Assembly: GCF_947623445.1 (NCBI RefSeq)
Contig: NC_135242.1
Location: 23,374,001-23,438,000 of the forward strand
Direction of reading: 5' to 3'
Source: Clavelina lepadiformis
Lineage: Eukaryota > Chordata > Ascidiacea > Aplousobranchia > Clavelinidae
Length of the DNA: 64,000 nucleotides
Shown piece after piece: positions 60,593 to 64,000 of this stretch; the stretch's first letter is position 1, and each line of letters opens with the position of its first letter. The notes under the pieces are model-generated. The model did no database searches. It saw only the letters and a program-made list of their open reading frames with translations, and had not been told where the DNA came from. Both the position numbers and the translations under genes were made by a program.

Positions 60593-62464
60593 GAAGTCTT
60601 ATAACAAAACTGTCGACTATGACGAAGTCATGTGATAAAATTGTAACAAAATAGTTTAAGGCACATAAGATATGTGTTTTCTAATTAAGCATCGCGCGTT
60701 TTCTTGTGATTCAGCCAGGAAGCGATAAAATGCAAAAGCTCGTTTGACGCTTAACACATTTTACACATTTTTCACTTACAGTCTTAGACTATAAGCTGTG
60801 GTCTTACACGTTTGCATAAATGAGCAAACAAACATATTATAGCCTTTAGTGAAATCGCCTAAGAAGATCCAGTCATCAAAAACACACTTACAGGAAAGCT
60901 TTGTTGTGCTAATGTGTTAGGGTTAATGAAATCAAATCCTGAAAATGTTCCATTTCACTGCTTCTGTACTTATCACTTCTAGAAAAACAGTTTCTCTAAC
61001 CAGAAATATTTCAAATATTTCGAATATTTCGACCAACTTAGTGACGATTAAACGTAGCTGTGTAACAAGCTTGCTCAAAACAAATTTTCTAATTGCAATA
61101 ACGAAACTTAATACCCGTAAGAAATCTGCTGTCTTCTCATTTGCGCCGTTTCTTGCGATTCAGCCAGGAAGTCAGGTGTCTGAACCAGGAAACTCGCTTC
61201 AGCATGGTGCTATTGTTATATTCGCGAAACGCGATAATCTTCTGTCTTTGTGAGTCAGCTTATTAGGGTGTGTAAATTATTATGTGCAATGAGTTGATAA
61301 CATCACAAGCTTCAGATTAAACACCCCACACTGGGTCTTACGATGATTTCAGGAAATGTCTGATTTATGGGCACGAAGCCTCTGCATATCTGTTTGGCAA
61401 AATATTATTATGGCAATTAATTCCTTGAGACAGGGATCTTATTTCTCATCCTTCTATAACTGCGGAAGGATCTGACTAAAGTTTCTACAATTACCACCAT
61501 CAGAGTGCTCTTTTTATAGAAGACTCCATAGAATAACATCAGTTTCCACTGAAACAATGATGATGAATGGAAAGCACAACCGTCACCGTTATATGATGGA
61601 CATTGGTAAAGAGTACTGTAGCCTGATTATAGGTTAACTGGATGAAACACACTTTACGCCAGAAAAAATAAATCTGCCACTTACGCCAGTGTCAAAACAA
61701 AATTTGACTCATTCGCCACGTCGGTAATTTCCAACAGCGGTGTAAGTGGGAATTGTTTGCATAAACAGAGTTTTACACCAAAAAGTTACAAAAGTTCAGA
61801 TTCAATAAATCATTTTATCTTTCGTCATTGGCGCGATGGGGACGAAAAACAGTGCTAGTTGCTAATCACACGCTAATGCACGAGATACGTGGCAAAGGTT
61901 AAACCGTGAAGGAAATAATGGTAGTGCCAACAACGAAATCATCAATTCGTCAACAACATCAATTCGTCAACAACAATTCGTCATTAACAATAATAATCAT
62001 GATGTCAACTTGCTGATGACAACTAGCATGACCACTAAACACAGAAATACAGAAGCCAAATATTCCACATTTAAAGCCAGGTTATTCAGATTATAGCAAA
62101 CGAGCAGGTGATATGTTCAAGCCACAGATTGCTGATCCTTTATAGGTCCAATGCTGTACATCAGTGGATGGCAAAATCAAGCCAACCGTATACGAAACCC
62201 CATCCCAGGCGGAAGCCCGGTTTCGTGTGGCGATATATGGTAATAATTTTGGGCGTTGGTGTCGAGCACTAGATTGTACAGCACAATTGCAAACCCACGA
62301 CGATCTCTTACTAGATGTGATGACGTTTCAACTCGCTGCATATTGAAATCTTCTTTGTCAGGCACATCGACGATGATGTACCAGAAAGAGATGTCATGTC
62401 ATTGTCGTTAGGTGGTAATGTTGAGGAAAAACATTTTGTATGGTAGATACAAAAGTTGTATTCA
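60593..62464. other. Spacer, unit 3
   Basis: Nearly identical to 42,258-44,129; no gene seen. Confidence 0.5.
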
Positions 62465-62509
62465 GTGTAGTAGTGTAGTGTAGTGTAGTAGTGTAGTGTA
62501 GTGCTGTAG
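62465..62509. repeat. GTGTA microsatellite, unit 3
   Basis: Third copy of the GTGTAGT block, with the same number of repeats as in unit 2. Confidence 0.85.
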
Positions 62510-62730
62510 TTTGTTTTAAAGCGGGAAAGCTTAATTAAAAGGGTTAACCATCTCAGCGTCGTGGATTATGAGACTGACAGCGGTGACGTAAAAAGCGACT
62601 TCTACTTACATATTTGTGTTCATATAACTCACTCGTATGTATGCTAGTCTGCTGTTTATAACAAATCATTGTTTTTATCGTCTGCACGGCTTTGTATGTA
62701 TCGGTTTATAAACAAATGTCTTGTAAAAAC

Positions 62731-63032
62731 TAGGGCTGGAACAAATTGGTCGGCTAATAATAGCCGCTAGCGCCTAAGAGATCTTGGCGACTAAAGATTT
62801 TGTTAGCCATTAGCCGAAAACTTAAATGTGGTGGATAATTTGGAGCAACGTTTTTTGTAATCCATTAATTCAAGGAAATTTGTTACTCTGTTAATAATGT
62901 TAATGTTTGAATACCAACTTTGTGGGCTGACATATCATAAGTTGCTAATAAAACCCTTTTAATGACATTTATTAATAATATACGACTATAGTGGCTTACG
63001 GCTAAAGACAATCGGCTAAATTCCCAGCCCTA
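62731..63032. mobile_element. hAT MITE (TAGGGCTGG ends), unit 3
   Basis: 302 bp, GTAAAAAC on both sides, same sequence type as the unit 2 copy. Confidence 0.92.
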
Positions 63033-63472
63033 GTAAAAACAACGCGAATATATACACGTGGATCGTATAATTGAATGACAGTGTGGTGCCAAATTTGTAC
63101 TGGGTATTGTGACGTAAAAATGTCGCATGACTCAGAGTTTGTCTTCGTGCAAATTTTTTAAGGTTTGTTTTGTTATTTGTAAGTTAAATTTGTAACCTTT
63201 GTAAAAGTTTTATCTAAACACGACAGCAATCTGCAAAGTTTTTAAATGAAAAACTTACACTGAGTCATTCGATATCAACACATCACAATGTCTAGAACAA
63301 ATTTGGCAAGACAACCTTATATTATATTATGACGTGCGGTATAACGGAATGACAAAATGTATAGATTATGACGTAATATGGGTGGCAACTTATAGTTACA
63401 TTTTCCTACGTTGCCGGTCTAAATACAATTCAATGTTTACTTGGTTGGTTAAAATCAACTCATGGATTTCAT

Positions 63473-64000
63473 TCAGTCGCAACGAAGTTTCATTTTAGTT
63501 TCTTTAAGAGGTTCACGCAATTTCTTCCAATGATACCAAACAATTCCATGATAAAATCCCCCTGATTGACGCATCCAGACTCCATTGAGGTATGAATTGC
63601 CGCAACCAACAAACCACCATCCTTGAGATCCTCCAAAGTGAGTTGAACAGTTTATATTACTAGTGTATTAAAACATGAAAGATTAAAATTAATTTTTTCC
63701 TTCTATTTATATTCTATCTTATACGCTACTGGCAGGATAAAACTGAAAATCCTACTGAGGTTGTGGCACTTAATGTTTATTGAGTTGACCATATTTGTTC
63801 CTGAACATAAGATGATGTACTAGGAATTTCATATTTGGGCATATTTGTTGCTAAACGTAAAATAACTTACGATGAATCGTTGTCGCTATCTTCTGTCGAG
63901 AATGGGCGACCATTGTTATATGATAAACTGTCCCCTGCATTTCCGCTGTATCCAGAAACACGAAGCCGATATAAATTTTCAGCAGATTCGATCGAAAACG
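63473..64000 (-). CDS. Fibrinogen-related secreted lectin, type B, copy 3 (3' exons only)
   Basis: The last exon, 63473-63659, encodes [17 protein letters not shown] and, at the end, MKLRCD. The penultimate exon starts at 63871 and runs past the window end; by comparison with copy 2 its border would be at about 64,002. One change seen from copies 1 and 2 is EPLKE in place of ETLKE near the C-terminus. The rest of the gene lies outside. Confidence 0.88.

Larger units (their letters stand above)
56252..64000 (+). repeat. Tandem repeat unit 3, cut by window end
   Basis: Starts with the same breakpoint as unit 2 (GGGTGCTTTTTC|CAGCATTCTGC) at an offset of exactly 18,335 bp. It contains lectin A with its hAT, the spacer, the MITE and the 3' exons of lectin B. 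Confidence 0.92.

Overview
The window is eukaryotic: AT-rich DNA, genes in many short exons with GT..AG introns, many small hAT-type transposon remnants, and two conserved animal genes. Gene content (a KICSTOR subunit, an OTUD4-type deubiquitinase, tandem secreted fibrinogen-domain lectins) points to an invertebrate animal. A tunicate of the Ciona kind is my best guess, but nothing here proves the species.

Positions 1-13,131 hold two conserved genes on the minus strand. An OTUD4-like OTU deubiquitinase (16 coding exons assembled, 3' end beyond position 1) is followed upstream by a complete 8-exon KICS2 (C12orf66) homologue of 428 codons, a subunit of the KICSTOR complex that restrains mTORC1. 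Their introns carry three hAT MITEs. Positions 13,132-22,027 are mostly gene-poor: a 181-codon Ser-rich orphan ORF, a decayed coding-like block, two hAT MITEs, a possible tRNA-type SINE, and pieces homologous to the repeat array that follows.

From 22,028 to the window end lies a head-to-tail array of three repeat units: 22,028-37,916 (15.9 kb), 37,917-56,251 (18,335 bp) and 56,252 onward (cut by the window). Each unit holds, on the minus strand, a fibrinogen-related protein gene with a Thr-rich stalk (type A, 330-331 aa) and one without a stalk (type B, 264 aa). Units 1 and 2 also end with a plus-strand secreted-protein relic, three foldback elements and a truncated protein kinase pseudogene. 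A 2,225-bp hAT element sits in intron 2 of type A in units 2 and 3, while unit 1 keeps the empty 8-bp target. A 153-bp relative sits in unit 2 only, inside a retroelement ORF1 relic. These insertions order the duplications: unit 1 split off first, the hAT then jumped in, and units 2 and 3 separated recently (nearly identical).

The lectins encode signal peptides and a fibrinogen C-terminal domain with a Ca-binding-like acidic loop, so the locus looks like an expanding secreted recognition-lectin cluster. An immune role is inference from the family.
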